A DNA stretch of 64,000 nucleotides from JAMXLJ01 sp036558745 (GTDB lineage: Bacteria; Actinomycetota; Acidimicrobiia; IMCC26256; JAMXLJ01). The translations under genes were made by a program, and so were the position numbers. The stretch is taken from contig DATBEZ010000003.1 in NCBI GenBank assembly GCA_036558745.1, positions 124,001 through 188,000 of the forward strand, written 5' to 3'. This document shows positions 42,455 through 50,865 of this stretch, piece by piece (the stretch's first letter is position 1; every line of letters begins with the position of its first letter). The notes beneath the pieces were generated by a model, which did not search any database, was not told where the DNA came from, and saw only the letters and a program-made list of their open reading frames with translations.

Positions 42455-43351
42455 ATGGACGACGCGATCGGCCTCCTGTACCTCGAGCGCCTCGGCGCGC
42501 ACGACCTCGGCCTCCTCGCGGACGCGGCGCGACGCGGCGGGCGCAGTGACCTCGACGCCGATGCCCTGCGCGCCCAGCCGCAGCGACTCGTCCCGTTGCT
42601 CGCGGAGACGGAGACGCGCGACGCGGTGTTCGGCGCTGCCGATGACCCGGCCGTGCTGCTCGCGGTGACGACGCCCGCGTCGGCGTTCCTCACGTTCGCG
42701 GTGGCGGTGCACCGGGCCGCGGTCGAGCTCGACGAGGTCCGGTTCACGACCGAGTGGCTCGGCCCGCGTCGGCGGCTGCCGGTGTTCGACGTCTCCGTGC
42801 TGCGCGACTTCGTCGCCGACCCGTTGCGACGGCTGTTCCTCATCGAGCTGCTCGCCTCGTACACCCATGTCACGAGCGGGAGCACGTGGGAGAAGACCTC
42901 GCGGGGATGGCGACGCCGCCGCTACAGCGAGCTCGAGCCGACCCAGCTCGCGTCCCTGCTCGACGTCGTCGACGAGCGGGAGCGACCGGGCGTGTACCGC
43001 CGGCTCGGTGATCTCGCGCTCTTCCTGACCGGGGTGTTCCCCGACCACACCGCCACCCGAGGGTTCGGGCCGGCACAGGAAAGCCGGCTGCTCCGCGTGA
43101 GCGGGCTCGGCGCGCGCAGCGGTGCACCGCTGCCGTCCGACGTCGAGTCGCTCGGGACGGTCGGGCTGCTCGAGCACCTGGGCGAGCGGTGGTACCGCCT
43201 CGCGGTCGTGGGCGCGCCACCGCCGCTCACCGAGACGATGCAGATCGCGGGCAGCGTCGCGGAACGGTTCCGTCAGGCCCGGCGCGTGCTCAACTACGTG
43301 ACCGACCAGTTCCTGTTTCCGTGGCGCGGCCAGTTCTTCGGGATGAGCTGA
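42455..43351 (+). CDS. Hypothetical protein, 298 residues
   Basis: I do not recognise the family. The protein is soluble and mixed alpha/beta. It has an N-terminal helical part (LYLERLGAHDLGLLADAARRG), a central segment VSVLRDFVADPLRRLFLIELLASYTHVTSG, an Arg-rich motif with W (WEKTSRGWRRRRYSELEP) and a C-terminal helix ending LFPWRGQFFGMS. No signal peptide and no transmembrane segment. The ATG has a nearby AAGGAG. It is convergent with the membrane protein gene at 43366 (14-bp gap). Codon use is like the neighbours, so I take it as a real conserved-type gene of unknown role. Confidence 0.7.
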   Translation: MDDAIGLLYLERLGAHDLGLLADAARRGGRSDLDADALRAQPQRLVPLLAETETRDAVFGAADDPAVLLAVTTPASAFLTFAVAVHRAAVELDEVRFTTEWLGPRRRLPVFDVSVLRDFVADPLRRLFLIELLASYTHVTSGSTWEKTSRGWRRRRYSELEPTQLASLLDVVDERERPGVYRRLGDLALFLTGVFPDHTATRGFGPAQESRLLRVSGLGARSGAPLPSDVESLGTVGLLEHLGERWYRLAVVGAPPPLTETMQIAGSVAERFRQARRVLNYVTDQFLFPWRGQFFGMS

Positions 43352-43365
43352 CGCGATCCGGCGGC

Positions 43366-44148
43366 CTAACCCTCACCGGACTCGGGCAGGGTGACGCTCA
43401 CGACGTACGCGCCGCCGGCCTGGTTCGCGGCGACGTTCCCGCCGAGCTCGCGCGCGGCGGCCGAGACCGCGTCGACCGCGGACAGGTCGTCGCCGTCGGG
43501 CATCCACCCCGCGCACGAGACGGTGATCCCGAGGCCCTCGGGGAGGCTGCGCACCTCGACCGTCACCTCCTCGGAACGCTTCGCGACCGCGGCGAGCAGC
43601 TCCTGCACCATGCGCAACGCCGCGAGCGCGCGCGACCCGTCGAGCTTCTCGTCGAGCGCGCAGACCCCGAGGTCCGCGAACGTGCCGACGTCCTCGCGCA
43701 CGAGGTCCATCTCCGCCGCGAGCGCGCCCGCGAGACGGTCGGCGGAACGGCCGAGCGTCTCACCGCCGCCGGGCGCGGGCCCGCGCCCCCACCCGAGACG
43801 GTGTTGACGGACGAGCTCCAGACGCCACAGCGCGTCCGGGAGACCGTGTTGCGCAGCCTCGCGTCCGAGCTGACGCTCGAGGTCGTCGATGTGGGTGTCG
43901 AGCTCCGCGGCGAGCGCTTCGAGCTCGCCGACCCGCGTCCCGAAGCGGACCGCACGGCGGTCGGACTCGTCGGCGCGCGCGGTCAGCTCCGTCGCGCGCC
44001 GCTCCGCGTCCGCGCGGCGGCGCTCGCTCTCGTCGACGCGGCGCGTGCTCTCGGCGCGGGTTGCCCGCACGGCGCGGGCCGCGACGAGAGCAACGATGAT
44101 CGCGACCACCGCGAGAGCGGCCGCCACTGCGTACGCGACTTCGTGCAC
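43366..44148 (-). CDS. Membrane-anchored coiled-coil protein with histidine-kinase-like C-terminal fold
   Basis: 260 residues. One N-terminal transmembrane helix (VAYAVAAALAVVAIIVALVAA) is followed by a long Arg/Glu-rich coiled coil (about 30-100). A helical segment (LRMVQELLAAVAKRSEEVTVEVR) and a beta-rich end (LGITVSCAG, GGAYVVSVTLPES) are reminiscent of a degenerate GHKL ATPase domain. N-box and G-box motifs are absent, so catalysis is unlikely. It is 36 bp downstream of the sigma factor gene and co-directional. That placement suggests a membrane partner or regulator of the sigma factor, which is inference. Confidence 0.6.
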   Translation of the reverse strand: MHEVAYAVAAALAVVAIIVALVAARAVRATRAESTRRVDESERRRADAERRATELTARADESDRRAVRFGTRVGELEALAAELDTHIDDLERQLGREAAQHGLPDALWRLELVRQHRLGWGRGPAPGGGETLGRSADRLAGALAAEMDLVREDVGTFADLGVCALDEKLDGSRALAALRMVQELLAAVAKRSEEVTVEVRSLPEGLGITVSCAGWMPDGDDLSAVDAVSAAARELGGNVAANQAGGAYVVSVTLPESGEG

Positions 44149-44184
44149 CTCGGTCCGCAGGCTACGTGACCGTGGCGCGCGCGG

Positions 44185-45141
44185 CTATCCGGCCAGGAGC
44201 TCCCGCGCCCCGGTGTCGGCGGACGGGTGGCGGAGGCGCGCGAGCGCCTTCGACTCGATCTGGCGGATCCGCTCGCGGGTCAGGCTGAAGAGCGCGCCGA
44301 CCTCTTCGGGCGTACGCGGCTCGCCCCGGTCGAGGCCGAACCGCAGCCGCAGGATCTCCCGCTCACGCTCGTCGAGGACCGAGAGCAGCTTCTCGATCTC
44401 GGCCGGCAGCAGGGCGTTCGCGGCCGCGTCGAACGGGGCCTCGGCGGAACGGTCCTCGACCAGGTCGCCCAGCTCGGTCTCGCCGTCCTCGCCGACGAGC
44501 TCGGAGAGCGACACGGGCTCGGCCGCGTGACGCAGCAGCTCCGTGACCTTCGCCGGCGGGGTGTCGAGGGCCTCCGACAGCTCGTCGAGCGTCGGGCCGC
44601 GACCGAGCTCCGCCTCGAGCTTGGCGCGCGTCTTCTGCAGCCGGGCCAGCTCGTCGCCCGCGTGCACGGGCAGACGGATCGTGCGGGCGGTGTTCGCGAT
44701 GCCGCGCTGGATGGCCTGGCGGATCCACCACGTCGCGTAGGTCGAGAACTTGAAGCCCTTGCGCCAGTCGAACTTCTCGACGGCGTGCATCAGGCCGAGG
44801 TTCCCCTCCTGGACCAGGTCGAGGAGCGGGAGGCCCGACGCCTGGTAGCGCTTCGCGATCGACACGACGAGGCGCAGGTTCGCGTTGACGAACGCCTGGC
44901 GCGCCGCGTCGCCGCGGCGGCGGATGCGTTCGAGCTCGATGCGGTCCGAGCGGCTCAGGGCGCCGTCGGCGCGCTCGAGCGCCTCACGCGCCTCTCGACC
45001 CGCCTCGATCTCCTGGGCGAGACGGGCCTCGTCGGCCTTCGTGAGCAGCTCGTGGCGGCCGATGTCGTCGAGGTACAGACGGACGAGGTCCTCGTCCTGG
45101 GCGTCCGTGCGCCGATCGGCTCGCTTGGTGATCCGGGGCAA
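44185..45141 (-). CDS. RNA polymerase sigma-70 family factor (group 1/2)
   Basis: 318 residues. Regions 1.2-2 are DLVRLYLDDIGRHELL and FVNANLRLVVSIAKRY, followed by LLDLVQEGNLGLMHAVEKFD. The -10 recognition helix is FSTYATWWIRQAIQR. Region 3 is GPTLDELSEAL, and region 4 has DEREREILRLRFGL and LTRERIRQIESKALARLRHP. It is shorter than primary actinobacterial SigA (region 1.1 missing), so it resembles HrdD/SigB-type group 2 factors; it cannot be excluded that it is the primary factor. TTG 45141 is chosen because GGAGG stands 5 bp before it; GTG 45147 is the alternative. Followed by a coiled-coil membrane protein gene. Confidence 0.92.
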   Translation of the reverse strand: MPRITKRADRRTDAQDEDLVRLYLDDIGRHELLTKADEARLAQEIEAGREAREALERADGALSRSDRIELERIRRRGDAARQAFVNANLRLVVSIAKRYQASGLPLLDLVQEGNLGLMHAVEKFDWRKGFKFSTYATWWIRQAIQRGIANTARTIRLPVHAGDELARLQKTRAKLEAELGRGPTLDELSEALDTPPAKVTELLRHAAEPVSLSELVGEDGETELGDLVEDRSAEAPFDAAANALLPAEIEKLLSVLDEREREILRLRFGLDRGEPRTPEEVGALFSLTRERIRQIESKALARLRHPSADTGARELLAG

Positions 45142-45147
45142 TGACAC

Positions 45148-45500
45148 CTCCAATGCTTGCCCCGCCGCGACGGGGGGTTCGCGGCGGGGATGAGACCCGG
45201 CACTCGGGGGGTGTGCTCGAGGGATCTCGGTGACAGGAACGCCGTCCCGGCCCGCTTTGTTCCTGCTCGGCGCACCTGCCGGCGGCCGAACGGTCCGGTC
45301 ACCGGGGGGTCCGCCGAGCGGGACGATCGGCGCGGGGGGAAGGTTTCGGGTGGAGGTCAGCCGGTGGTCGGGCGCCGCTCCCCGAACGGCACATTCTCGC
45401 GAATCGGGCGACCCCGGTCGCAACCGGGGCATCGGTTCTCCTCCCCCGTCGGAGGCGTCCGCGAAACCGCAGTCCGGCGCCCCGATACGCTCCCCGGCCC
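45148..45500. other. Divergent intergenic region, sigma factor / SDR
   Basis: About 353 bp, G-rich. It holds a perfect 10-bp hairpin (45160-45169 with 45180-45189, loop ACGGGGGGTT) within the sigma gene leader, close to its start, and a 7-bp stem CCCCGGT-CGCA-ACCGGGG near 45413-45430. The hairpin next to the ribosome site could control sigma translation or transcription. Promoter boxes are not clear and no further gene is supported. Confidence 0.5.
45160..45189 (-). promoter_or_regulatory. Leader hairpin just upstream of the sigma factor start
   Basis: CCCCGCCGCG pairs perfectly with CGCGGCGGGG over 10 bp around a G-rich 10-nt loop. In the sigma mRNA it would stand about 20 nt before the TTG start, near the GGAGG ribosome site. 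A translational or attenuation control element is possible. Confidence 0.4.
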
Positions 45501-46295
45501 GTGGACGACCTCCTGGAACGATTCCGTCTGACGGGCAGGGTGGCGGTGGTCACGGGCGCAGGCCGGGGGATCGGCGCCGGCGTCGCCCGGGCGCTCGCCG
45601 CCGCGGGCGCCGACGTGGCGTTGACGGCGCGCACGCCCGAGCAGCTCGAGGTGGTCGCCGGCGACATCCGCGCCGCGGGCCGCAGGGCCGTGGTCGTCCC
45701 CGGCGACGTCAACGACACCGACGTGCTCGCGCGCCTCGTCGACACGACGGTGGCCGAGCTGGGCCGGGTCGACGTCGTGGTCAACAACGCGGGCGGGACC
45801 GCACCCCGCCCGTTCCTCGACACCAGCGAGGGCTTCCTCGAGCGGTCGTTCCACTTCAACGTCACGACCGCGTTCGCGCTCACGAAGCACGCGGTGCCGC
45901 ACATGCTCGCGGGCGACGGCGGCGCGGTGGTGAACATCTCCTCCGCGATGGGACGCCTGCGCGACCGCGGCTTCGTCGCCTACGGCACGGCGAAGGCCGC
46001 GCTCGCGCACATGACGCGGCTGATGGCCGCCGACCTCGCACCGCGCATCCGGGTCAACGCGATCGCGGTCGGCTCGGTCGCCACGTCGGCGCTCGAGACG
46101 GTGCTCACCGACGACGCCATCCGCAACGAGATGGTGCGCCGGACCCCGTTGCGCCGTCTCGGCGAGCCGGAGGACATCGCGCTGTGCGCCGTGTACCTGG
46201 CCTCGCCGGCGGCGAGCTTCGTGACCGGCAAGATCGTCGAGGTCGACGGCGGGTTGGAAGAGGCGAACCTCGAGCTCGGGCTCCCCGACCTCTAG
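45501..46295 (+). CDS. Short-chain dehydrogenase/reductase (SDR)
   Basis: 264 residues, classical SDR. The cofactor loop is TGAGRGIG (about 20-27), NNAG is in VVNNAGG, the catalytic Ser lies in NISSAMG, and YxxxK is YGTAK. A C-terminal FVTGKIVEVDGG is typical. Asp/Arg residues after strand 2 (ALTARTPEQL) suggest NADP preference, which is tentative. The substrate is probably a hydroxyl/keto compound such as a 3-oxoacyl or sugar derivative. GTG start. The HhH-GPD gene follows after 18 bp. Confidence 0.92.
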   Translation: MDDLLERFRLTGRVAVVTGAGRGIGAGVARALAAAGADVALTARTPEQLEVVAGDIRAAGRRAVVVPGDVNDTDVLARLVDTTVAELGRVDVVVNNAGGTAPRPFLDTSEGFLERSFHFNVTTAFALTKHAVPHMLAGDGGAVVNISSAMGRLRDRGFVAYGTAKAALAHMTRLMAADLAPRIRVNAIAVGSVATSALETVLTDDAIRNEMVRRTPLRRLGEPEDIALCAVYLASPAASFVTGKIVEVDGGLEEANLELGLPDL

Positions 46296-46313
46296 CTCAC
46301 CTACCCTCTCGCC

Positions 46314-46895
46314 ATGGTCTCACGGACACTCCCGATCACCGGCAACCCGGATGCCGACCGGCTGCTCGTCGACGATCCGTTCGCGTTGCTCGTCGGGATG
46401 CTCCTCGACCAGCAGGTGCCCATGGAGGTCGCGTTCCGCGGGCCGTTCGTGCTCAAGGAGCGCCTGGGCGGCACGCTCGACGCGGCGACGCTCGCCGCGC
46501 TCGAACCGGACGCGGTCGACGCGCTGTTCCGTCAGAAGCCGGCCATCCACCGCTTTCCCGGTTCGATGGGCACGCGCGCCCACGCGCTCGCGGTCCACAT
46601 CGTGGCCGAGTACGACGGCGACGCGGCGAGGATCTGGCGCGACGAGCGCGACCCGGAGGTGGTGCTCGCGCGGCTGCGCGCGCTGCCCGGCTACGGCGAC
46701 GAGAAGGCGAAGATTTTCCTCGCCATCCTGGGCAAGCGGCTCGGCGAGGCGCCGGAGGGTTGGGAGAAGGTCGCGTCGCCGTTCGGTGACGACACCCCGC
46801 GTTCGGCCGCCGACGTCGACTCCGACGCGTCGCTCGTGCGCGTGCGGGAGTGGAAGAAGGCCCAGAAGGCCGCAGGGAAGGGCAAGGCCGAGTAA
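46314..46895 (+). CDS. HhH-GPD family base-excision repair protein
   Basis: 193 residues. It matches the uncharacterised actinobacterial HhH-GPD group: DPFALLVGMLLDQQVPMEVAFRGPF at the N-terminus, then the helix-hairpin-helix LRALPGYGDEKAKIFLAILGKR, with a Lys in the position of the glycosylase nucleophile. The four-Cys iron-sulfur cluster of endonuclease III is absent. It may remove damaged bases from DNA; the lesion is not known. The C-terminus is Lys/Ala-rich. It lies between an SDR gene and a barrel protein gene, 2 bp before the latter start, so they form one operon. Confidence 0.82.
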   Translation: MVSRTLPITGNPDADRLLVDDPFALLVGMLLDQQVPMEVAFRGPFVLKERLGGTLDAATLAALEPDAVDALFRQKPAIHRFPGSMGTRAHALAVHIVAEYDGDAARIWRDERDPEVVLARLRALPGYGDEKAKIFLAILGKRLGEAPEGWEKVASPFGDDTPRSAADVDSDASLVRVREWKKAQKAAGKGKAE

Positions 46896-46897
46896 CC

Positions 46898-47659
46898 GTG
46901 CCCGCGAAAGTGGACTTCGCGTACTTCTCGTTCACCGAGATCACGGATCCGGCGGAGCACGCGTCGTACAACGAGTGGCACCTGCTCGACCACATGCCGG
47001 AGAACCTCGCGCTCCCGGGCATCGCGTGGGGCCAGCGCTGGGTCGCAGCGCCCGAGCTCGAGGCCCTCGACGCGCAGGACCCGCTCGGGGGCGTGCACTA
47101 CGTCACCGCGTACCTCATGACCGAGCCCGCGGAGCACACGTTGGGCGAGTTCATGGGGCTGGGCCAACGTCTGCGCTCGCTCGGACGGTTCCACCGTCAC
47201 CGCCGTGCGGTGCTCGGCGGCCCGTTCCGGCTCGTCAAGTGCTACGCCGCGCCGCGCGCGCTCGTCGCTCCCGACGCCGTGCCCTACCGCCCGCACCGCG
47301 GCGTGCTGGTGACGGTCGCCGACGTCGTCGAGCCCGGCCGTAGCGACGAGGTCGGTCGGTGGCTCGACGATGTCCACCTGCCCGACCTCGTGTCGGTGCC
47401 CGGCGTCGCGGGCGCGTGGTGGTTCCAGGCCATGCCCGATGCCGCGAGCACGTTGCCCACCAACCCGCCCAGTCGCTCGGTGCAGGTCTGCTGGCTCGAC
47501 GGTGATCCGGCCGACGTCGCGCGCGACATGCAGGAGCGCCTCGATACGTGGCGTGCGCAAGGCCGCGCGCCGTTCGGTCCGTCGACGTGGCGCGTGCTGC
47601 TGCGCCGACCCCTGGCGACGATCGACCCGCAGGGTCGGTTCGACTGGTTCACCCGCTGA
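46898..47659 (+). CDS. Duplicated dimeric alpha/beta-barrel (EthD-like) protein
   Basis: 253 residues, GTG start 2 bp after the HhH-GPD stop. Two similar halves each carry a W-x-x-D-H/H-x-P type element: YNEWHLLDHMPENLALPG near residue 25, and VGRWLDDVHLPDLVSVPG near residue 150. Ferredoxin-like strands follow each, so one chain probably forms the two-module barrel that others form as a dimer. EthD-like proteins act in degradation of ethers or cyclisation of polyketides; a catalytic role here is uncertain. Confidence 0.65.
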   Translation: MPAKVDFAYFSFTEITDPAEHASYNEWHLLDHMPENLALPGIAWGQRWVAAPELEALDAQDPLGGVHYVTAYLMTEPAEHTLGEFMGLGQRLRSLGRFHRHRRAVLGGPFRLVKCYAAPRALVAPDAVPYRPHRGVLVTVADVVEPGRSDEVGRWLDDVHLPDLVSVPGVAGAWWFQAMPDAASTLPTNPPSRSVQVCWLDGDPADVARDMQERLDTWRAQGRAPFGPSTWRVLLRRPLATIDPQGRFDWFTR

Positions 47660-47664
47660 GCCGC

Positions 47665-47686
47665 GCGCGTCGCACGCGCGACGCGT
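47665..47686. terminator. 8-bp hairpin between convergent genes
   Basis: CGCGTCGC (47666-47673) pairs with GCGACGCG (47678-47685) around a 4-nt loop, just after the barrel protein stop and before the acyltransferase stop. A short shared terminator is likely. Confidence 0.4.
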
Positions 47687-47698
47687 GGTGGTGCTCGG

Positions 47699-49720
47699 TC
47701 AGGGCGTCGGCGCCGCGGGCGCGGAGGCCGCGGGGCACCGCCACACCACGGGCGACGGACGGCACGCGAGCAGCGCCTGCACGAGCTTCTCGCCCGCCCA
47801 GTTCGGGCCGTCGCCCTCGTAGTGCTCACCGTCGTTGGGGCGCGGCTGGATGCCGTCGACGGTCGTCGGGCACGGCGCGCCACCGGGGCACACCATCGTG
47901 GAGAAGTCGACGACCGACACGTGCGTCGGATCGGCCGCGGCGACCTGGCGGAACAGGTCGTCGAGGTGCACGGGGCGGGTCACGTCGCTCACCGTCAGCT
48001 GTTCCCGCGGGTTCTTCGCGCGCGGCGGCAGCGTGAGGATCACGACGCCTGCGCCGGTGGAGCTCAGTTGACGGATGGTGTCCTGGATGAGCCCGACCAG
48101 CGTGTGGTCCAACTGGGGAGTGCCGAACCGCAGCCACTGCCCATCGACGATGCGGTCGCTGATCTCCCAGGTGCTCAGCCAGACGACGAGGTCGGGATGG
48201 TCCTGGCGGACCTCCTCGACCGCGCGCGACGGCACCACCTTGTCGCAGATCTTCGCGCCCACCCACGGCGTGCCCTTGTCGTCGGTCGGCGTGCCGGTCA
48301 CGAGCCCGCACCCGGGAATCGCGGCCGCGTGGAACGGCAGGCCCTTGAGGGCCGCGGCGCGCTGGAACCCGGCCTGCAGGCTCGCGGCGACCGAGTCACC
48401 GACGAGCACGATGCTCGGGTGACCGGGCTGGAGACCCTTGACCCCACCCGTCGGCGGGACGTGCACGATCGGCGTCGTCGACGGCGTGACGACGACGTCC
48501 CCGTTGGCCTGCAGGAAGGGAGGCGGTGCGGTCGCCGCCGTCGTCGCGAGGATCGTCACCATTGCTGTGGCGACGAAGCTCGCCGGCGCGACGACCCAAC
48601 CCTGCGGGCCGCGGAGGAAGTGACCGCGGCGGATGGGTCGTTCGACCGCGTAGAACGACGCCGTCGCGAACCCGAACGTCGCCGCGATGCGCACGAAGTC
48701 GAGCGGGAGACCACCGAAGCCGACCCTCGCCGGGGTGAGCACGACCTGCACCGGCCAGTGCCACAGATACAGGCCGTAGGAGATGCGTCCGATCCAACGC
48801 AGCGGTGCGGGCGAGAGCAGCGTCCGGAGGGGTGACGCGGCCCGGGTCGCGGAGAAGATGACCGCGGCCACACCGACCGCGAACAGGAGCGAACCACCGT
48901 GGTAGTAGGAGCGACTGCGGTCGGTCACGTCGAGGAACGCGAACGCGACCGCAAACGCGCCGAGCACACCGACGACGTTCGTACCGAGCAACGCGCGACG
49001 GCTTCGCGGCTCGCGCCAGCTGAGCAGGATCGCGAGCAGGCAGCCGACCAGCAGCGTCTGCGCGCGCGTGTCGGTGCCGTAGTAGGCGCGCGACGGGTCG
49101 GCGACCTCGTAGAGCAAGCTCATCCCGACCGCGGAGAACGCGATGCCCGCGACGCAGAACGCGCCGAGCAGGCGACGCGCGGCACCGCTCGAGCCGCGTG
49201 CGAGCGCGAAGCACGCGTACGTGATCAAGGGCCAGACGAGGTAGAACTGCTCCTCGATCGCGAGCGACCAGACGTGACGCAACGGCGAGGGCGTGCTGAA
49301 GAGCGCGAAGTAGGACTGGCCCGACTGGATGAAGCGCCAGTTCGCGACGTACAGCAGGCTCGCGATCCCGTCGCCGCGGATGGTGTGCAGCTCGTCGTGC
49401 GGGACCGCGATCGCGGCGTAGATCGCAACCGCGACGAGCACCAGGAACAGTGCGGGGAGCAGCCGGCGTGCGCGACGGCCCCAGAAGCCGGCGAGGTGCA
49501 CGCGTCCCGTCCGCTGCAGCTCGACGAGGAGCAGCGACGTGATCAGGAAGCCCGAGAGGACGAAGAACGTGTCGACGCCGAGGAACCCGCCGGGCGCCCA
49601 GTCCCAGCCGAGGTGGTAGGCGATGACGAACAGCACCGCGACCGCGCGCAACCCGTCGAGGGCCGGCTGGTAGGCGAGCCGCGCGTGCGTACGCGTCGCC
49701 GGTTGCGTCGCCGTGGGCAA
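47699..49720 (-). CDS. OafA/YrhL-type membrane acyltransferase with SGNH domain
   Basis: 673 residues. An acyltransferase-3 domain of about ten transmembrane helices (about 15-385) begins LAYQPALDGLRAVAVLFVIAYHLG, with the catalytic His, and contains FFVLSGFLIT and RRARRLLPALF. An extracytoplasmic SGNH-like domain (about 425-660) has the GDSV nucleophile block (VLVGDSVAASLQAGF). A Cys-rich end (MVCPGGAPC, LACRPSPVVWRC) may form disulfides. Such fusions transfer acetyl or other acyl groups to envelope sugars or lipids outside the cell. GTG or ATG starts near 49720 keep the N-terminal family block. The target glycan is unknown. Confidence 0.9.
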   Translation of the reverse strand: MPTATQPATRTHARLAYQPALDGLRAVAVLFVIAYHLGWDWAPGGFLGVDTFFVLSGFLITSLLLVELQRTGRVHLAGFWGRRARRLLPALFLVLVAVAIYAAIAVPHDELHTIRGDGIASLLYVANWRFIQSGQSYFALFSTPSPLRHVWSLAIEEQFYLVWPLITYACFALARGSSGAARRLLGAFCVAGIAFSAVGMSLLYEVADPSRAYYGTDTRAQTLLVGCLLAILLSWREPRSRRALLGTNVVGVLGAFAVAFAFLDVTDRSRSYYHGGSLLFAVGVAAVIFSATRAASPLRTLLSPAPLRWIGRISYGLYLWHWPVQVVLTPARVGFGGLPLDFVRIAATFGFATASFYAVERPIRRGHFLRGPQGWVVAPASFVATAMVTILATTAATAPPPFLQANGDVVVTPSTTPIVHVPPTGGVKGLQPGHPSIVLVGDSVAASLQAGFQRAAALKGLPFHAAAIPGCGLVTGTPTDDKGTPWVGAKICDKVVPSRAVEEVRQDHPDLVVWLSTWEISDRIVDGQWLRFGTPQLDHTLVGLIQDTIRQLSSTGAGVVILTLPPRAKNPREQLTVSDVTRPVHLDDLFRQVAAADPTHVSVVDFSTMVCPGGAPCPTTVDGIQPRPNDGEHYEGDGPNWAGEKLVQALLACRPSPVVWRCPAASAPAAPTP

Positions 49721-49906
49721 CGTTCGCTCACCTCGCTGGTCGCTTCACTGGTCGGTCGACGTACGGGGCGCGTGCGAGGTCGCGGAGCGTAGCGCGGGCC
49801 CACCCGGCACCACCCCGCGTGGCGCGACCTTCCCGCGAGCATTCCCGCCCGCCGTGGAATGCTCACCTGCGGCGTTGGGATGGGAACGCGGGATCCGGGA
49901 GGGGCC

Positions 49907-50683
49907 GTGGGTGACGCAGTGCTCTACGGGCGCGACGGGCACGTCGCGACGATCACGTACAACCGGCCCGAGGTGCACAACGCCGTCAACGGCGCCCTCA
50001 GGCGGGACCTCAACGCGGCGTGGGACCGCTTCCTCGCCGACGACGACGCGTGGGTCGCGATCGTCACCGGTGCCGGCGGTTCGTTCTGCGCCGGCGCCGA
50101 CCTGCACGACGGCGCCGGCTCGGTCGGCACGTTCCCGGGCTCGTTCTGGGAGATGCCGACGGTCAACTCGTTCGAGAGCGGGCTGGAGGTGTGGAAACCC
50201 ACCATCGCCGCGGTCGACGGGTACTGCCTCGGGTATGGATTCACCCTCGTGACCGGCTGCGACTTCGTGCTGGCGAGCGACCGCGCCGAGTTCGGCTTTC
50301 CGGAGGTGCGTCTGGGCGTCCCGACGATCGTGGGCGCGATCCGCCTCCCGGGCCGGATCGCGATGCAGCACGCGCTCGAGCTGCTGCTCACCGGTGATCG
50401 CATCGGCGCGGCGAGAGCGAAGGAGATCGGCCTCGTGCTCGACGTCGTGGCACCCGACGACCTCCTGCCCGCGGCCCGCCGGCTCGCCGATCGCCTGGTG
50501 CAGGCCGCGCCGCTCGCAGCCCGGGCCACGAAGGAGATGGCGTACCGGGGCCGGACGCTGCCGTGGGTCGACGCGGTGCGCATGGGCGAGACGATGCGCC
50601 GCGTCGCCGGCGCGACCGAGGACGCCAGGGAGGGGATGGCTGCGGCACGGGAGGGTCGCCCGCCCGTGTGGCGCGCCCGCTGA
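49907..50683 (+). CDS. Enoyl-CoA hydratase/isomerase family protein
   Basis: 258 residues, crotonase fold. GTG 49907 is preceded by GGGAGGGG and gives the normal N-terminus (VLYGRDGHVATITYNRPE). The oxyanion-hole elements are FCAGADLHDG and DGYCLGYGFTL. Near the second loop the sequence reads FGFPEVRLGVPT, which retains the Glu used by hydratases. It acts on enoyl-CoA in beta-oxidation or related pathways; the exact substrate is not predictable. A longer reading from 49859 adds unconserved sequence. No other fatty acid genes are beside it. Confidence 0.9.
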   Translation: MGDAVLYGRDGHVATITYNRPEVHNAVNGALRRDLNAAWDRFLADDDAWVAIVTGAGGSFCAGADLHDGAGSVGTFPGSFWEMPTVNSFESGLEVWKPTIAAVDGYCLGYGFTLVTGCDFVLASDRAEFGFPEVRLGVPTIVGAIRLPGRIAMQHALELLLTGDRIGAARAKEIGLVLDVVAPDDLLPAARRLADRLVQAAPLAARATKEMAYRGRTLPWVDAVRMGETMRRVAGATEDAREGMAAAREGRPPVWRAR

Positions 50684-50865
50684 GACGGGCCCGGGCCCGC
50701 CTCCGGCCCAGCCCGGACGAAATACGCCTTTCGCGGCAATTGCCCAGGCCCAACCGCAGGTCAGGGGCGACGGAATTGTCGACGAGCGCTCAGCTCGGGG
50801 CGAAAGTCCGCCGATGGACACCACGGGATCACTCGGTTGCAAGGGGCAACGAGGGCGGAGTGCGC
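50684..50865. other. Leader region before the GGDEF-EAL gene
   Basis: 182 bp with several small stems (CGAC...GTCG, GGCGAAAGTCCGCC, GTTGC...GCAAC). The last precedes the ribosome site GGAG. I compared it by eye with c-di-GMP riboswitches and saw no convincing match, so I only report it as possibly structured. Confidence 0.3.

Noticed and set aside
43366..44148. Functional histidine kinase
   Set aside because: There is no phospho-acceptor His motif and no N, G1 or G2 box, so only a fold resemblance is claimed.
45141..45432. Longer N-terminus for the sigma factor
   Set aside because: The extension is Pro/Arg-rich, holds the leader hairpin and has no region 1.1 features; the GGAGG-TTG start fits better.
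50684..50865. c-di-GMP riboswitch before the GGDEF-EAL gene
   Set aside because: Only small stems are visible; the conserved GEMM core sequences are not found by eye.
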